Source: JAWXVD01 sp044425705 (GTDB lineage Bacteria; Bacillota; Clostridia; Lachnospirales; Lachnospiraceae). From it: DNA of 53,795 nt. Positions 52,148 to 53,795 of this stretch are shown here, piece after piece (positions within the stretch are counted from its first letter, which is position 1; every line of letters starts with the position of its first letter). Position numbers and translations under genes: made by a program. The notes under the pieces were generated by a model. The model worked only from the letters and a program-made list of their open reading frames with translations, made no database searches and was not told the origin of the DNA. The DNA lies in the NCBI GenBank assembly GCA_044425705.1, contig JAWXVD010000009.1, positions 1-53,795 on the forward strand. The letters run 5' to 3'.

Positions 52148-52404
52148 TATTATTTTGATGATATAACCATTTAATAATATCCGAGGTTTTTATATTAAAA
52201 TATCAGAATTCGGATACAAAAAAAGTATAAATCTGTAATCATAGAAATAATTTATAACTTGTATACACATATATATATTTGATTATAAAAATTTCGAATG
52301 TTATAATTAAATAGGGTTTAACTGCCCTCGGACAGTGAAACAAATGAGGAATGGCAATATCATAATAGAACAGATTTAAAAATGGTTTTTATAGGAGGTA
52401 TTAA

Positions 52405-53691
52405 GTGAGAATACAAGAAGAAAAATTAGAAAAATTAAAAGAGCTACAGGTACAATTACAAAATGAATATGAATCATACAAAGAAAAAGGATTGAGTTTA
52501 AATATCAGCCGTGGATTACCATGTTCAGCGCAATTAGATTTGAATGATGGAATGTTTCATGTATTAGATGAAACAAATTGTATTGCAGAAGATGGAACAG
52601 ATACAAGAAATTATGGTGTTATGTTTGGTTTACCAGAATGTATTCAATTGTTTTCAGATTTATTAGATATCCCTTATGACAACATTGTTTTAGGTGGGGA
52701 ATCTAGTTTGAACTTAATGTATGATCAATTCTTAAGGTATTATGCATTTGGAACATTAGGAAATAAACCATGGAGTCAACAAGGAAAATTAAAATGGCTT
52801 TGTCCTGTACCAGGATACGATTGTCACTTTAATTTAACAGAAGCATTGGGATTCGAAATGATTAATATTCCTATGTCAGAAGAGGGTCCAGACATGGACA
52901 TGATAGAAGAATTAGTTGCTAATGATCCAACAATCAAGGGGATTTGGTGCGTGCCACAATACACAAATCCACAAGGATATTGCTATAGTGATGATACAGT
53001 TAGACGTTTGGCTAAATTGCAAACAGCAGCGGATGATTTCAGAATTTTTTGGGATAATGCATATGCGGTACATCACCTATATAAAGAAAATATTGTTTTA
53101 GATATTTTAAAAGAAGCTAAAAAATATGGTTTGGAAGATAGAATTTTATACTTCTTCTCTACAGCAAAAATCACATTCCCAGGTTCAGGTGTATGTATGG
53201 TTGCAACGGGAGATGCGGGAATGGAAGAATTAAAGAGACTTCTCAAATTACAATTATTCAGCCATGATAAATTAAATCAATTACGTCATGTTCGCTACTT
53301 GAAAAATCCTGAAAATATCAGAAATCATATGGAAGATGTAGCAGCTGTGTTACGTCCTAGATTTGATTTGGTAGATGGATTATTGACACAGAACATGTTA
53401 TATGATGATTTATATACTTGGTTTAAGCCAGATGGGGGATATTTCATTACAGTGGATAGCTATGAAGGTTGTGCTATTAGAATTTTAGATTTATTAGAAG
53501 CAGTAGGGGTAAAAGTTGCCATAGCAGGAGCCACTTATCCATACCACAAAGATCCTAAAGACACGAATATCCGTCTAGCACCTACTTATCCGCCAATGGA
53601 AGATTTAGAGGTAGCCATTCAACTATTCTGTGTTGTTGCTAATTTAGTAGGTATTGAAAAAGCAATTGCAGAAAGGGAAGGTATTAACTAA
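52405..53691 (+). CDS. PLP-dependent aminotransferase (Asp_aminotransf/MocR-related group)
   Basis: A 428-residue fold-type I aminotransferase. The residues IRGLPC-like NISRGLPCSAQLDL, the PNP-binding CPVPGYDCHF, PQYTNPQGY and WDNAYAVHHL (Asp-Asn-Tyr of PLP binding) and FSTAKITFPGSG with the Schiff-base lysine place it in the PF12897 group. GTG 52405 is the start, 6 nt after AGGAGG. It may process the amino acid produced by the ATC-hydrolase/DUF6282 cluster, but it has its own terminator-separated leader. Confidence 0.88.
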   Translation: MRIQEEKLEKLKELQVQLQNEYESYKEKGLSLNISRGLPCSAQLDLNDGMFHVLDETNCIAEDGTDTRNYGVMFGLPECIQLFSDLLDIPYDNIVLGGESSLNLMYDQFLRYYAFGTLGNKPWSQQGKLKWLCPVPGYDCHFNLTEALGFEMINIPMSEEGPDMDMIEELVANDPTIKGIWCVPQYTNPQGYCYSDDTVRRLAKLQTAADDFRIFWDNAYAVHHLYKENIVLDILKEAKKYGLEDRILYFFSTAKITFPGSGVCMVATGDAGMEELKRLLKLQLFSHDKLNQLRHVRYLKNPENIRNHMEDVAAVLRPRFDLVDGLLTQNMLYDDLYTWFKPDGGYFITVDSYEGCAIRILDLLEAVGVKVAIAGATYPYHKDPKDTNIRLAPTYPPMEDLEVAIQLFCVVANLVGIEKAIAEREGIN

Positions 53692-53692
53692 A

Positions 53693-53795
53693 ATGAAGTT
53701 TATTTGTAATGATTTATATCGTCATTTAATCGATAGAGCATATGATGATAAGATTTTATATCTGTCTAATGAAGAGTGTGATACTTGTGCAGAAG
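53693..53795 (+). CDS. Start of an unidentified gene (partial)
   Basis: ATG 53693 begins 1 nt after the aminotransferase stop and runs out of the window. MKFICNDLYRHLIDRAYDD... is visible, with two Cys around SNEECDTC. AAGGGAAGG lies inside the end of the previous gene. No family is recognisable from 34 residues. Confidence 0.45.
   Translation, partial: MKFICNDLYRHLIDRAYDDKILYLSNEECDTCAE

Noticed and set aside
52290..52404. Riboswitch before the aminotransferase (GGGTTTAACTGCCCTCGGACAG region)
   Set aside because: It has some pairing but fits no class I can recall; the stems are short and the loop too small. Left as unassigned leader.

Overview
The window is AT-rich bacterial chromosome from an anaerobic Firmicute of the class Clostridia, most likely a Lachnospiraceae-type organism. 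The basis is gene content and order: era-(yqzL-like)-recO, dnaG-rpoD-trmK, infC-rpmI-rplT with a leader attenuator, single-subunit GlyRS, pyrB plus pyrI, a 1409-residue double-activase 2-hydroxyacyl-CoA dehydratase-like protein, a formate/nitrite channel and strong AGGAGG-like ribosome binding sites. No species can be fixed from the sequence alone.

Layout. 1-1583: the end of a contractile-injection-system or phage-tail operon (baseplate protein C-terminus and a tail protein). 1584-2639: repeats, a structured element and a relic of a PD-(D/E)XK family transposase. 2640-7436: metA, a membrane-anchored DUF5722 protein and a PepD-type dipeptidase. 7673-9745: an AAA ATPase plus RloB pair (AbiL-like defence) whose RloB gene is frameshifted. 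9843-14340: a small conserved-looking gene and the giant activase. 14757-24613: rhomboid-like protein, a degenerate sigma-like protein, its coupled partner, an M16C peptidase, era, yqzL-like, recO, a lipoprotein, glyS and a LysR regulator. 24878-31631: FNT channel, tRNA-Leu, a DUF6320/condensation-fold/esterase locus, lrgAB and dgt. 31704-37623: dnaG, rpoD, trmK, a TGS-uridine kinase fusion and RNase P RNA. 37763-44618: a trypsin-like protease, ylmH, precorrin-2 dehydrogenase, a LabA/OST-HTH protein, pyrBI on the minus strand, a PH-domain protein and a MATE exporter. 44670-46442: the IF3-L35-L20 operon and two tRNAs. 46832-53795: an ATC-hydrolase-family gene, a DUF6282 metallohydrolase, a complete tripartite tricarboxylate transporter (TctC, TctA, TctB), an aminotransferase and the start of one more gene.

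The most unusual signal is non-coding. Two copies (1633-1765 and 5749-5871) of a structured element share a conserved core of about 75 nt. The core is nested inside long stems whose sequences are unrelated between the copies but self-complementary in each, and inner stems show compensatory changes around an identical 7-nt loop. Three further families of short palindromic repeats lie between genes. One of them (R1) ends in a Shine-Dalgarno-like segment directly before start codons, so it seems to supply 5' leaders. Among proteins, the best candidates for new biology are the sigma region 1-2-only protein (15653-16222) and the import/hydrolysis cluster at 46832-53691.

All functions were assigned by reading motifs, without database searches.
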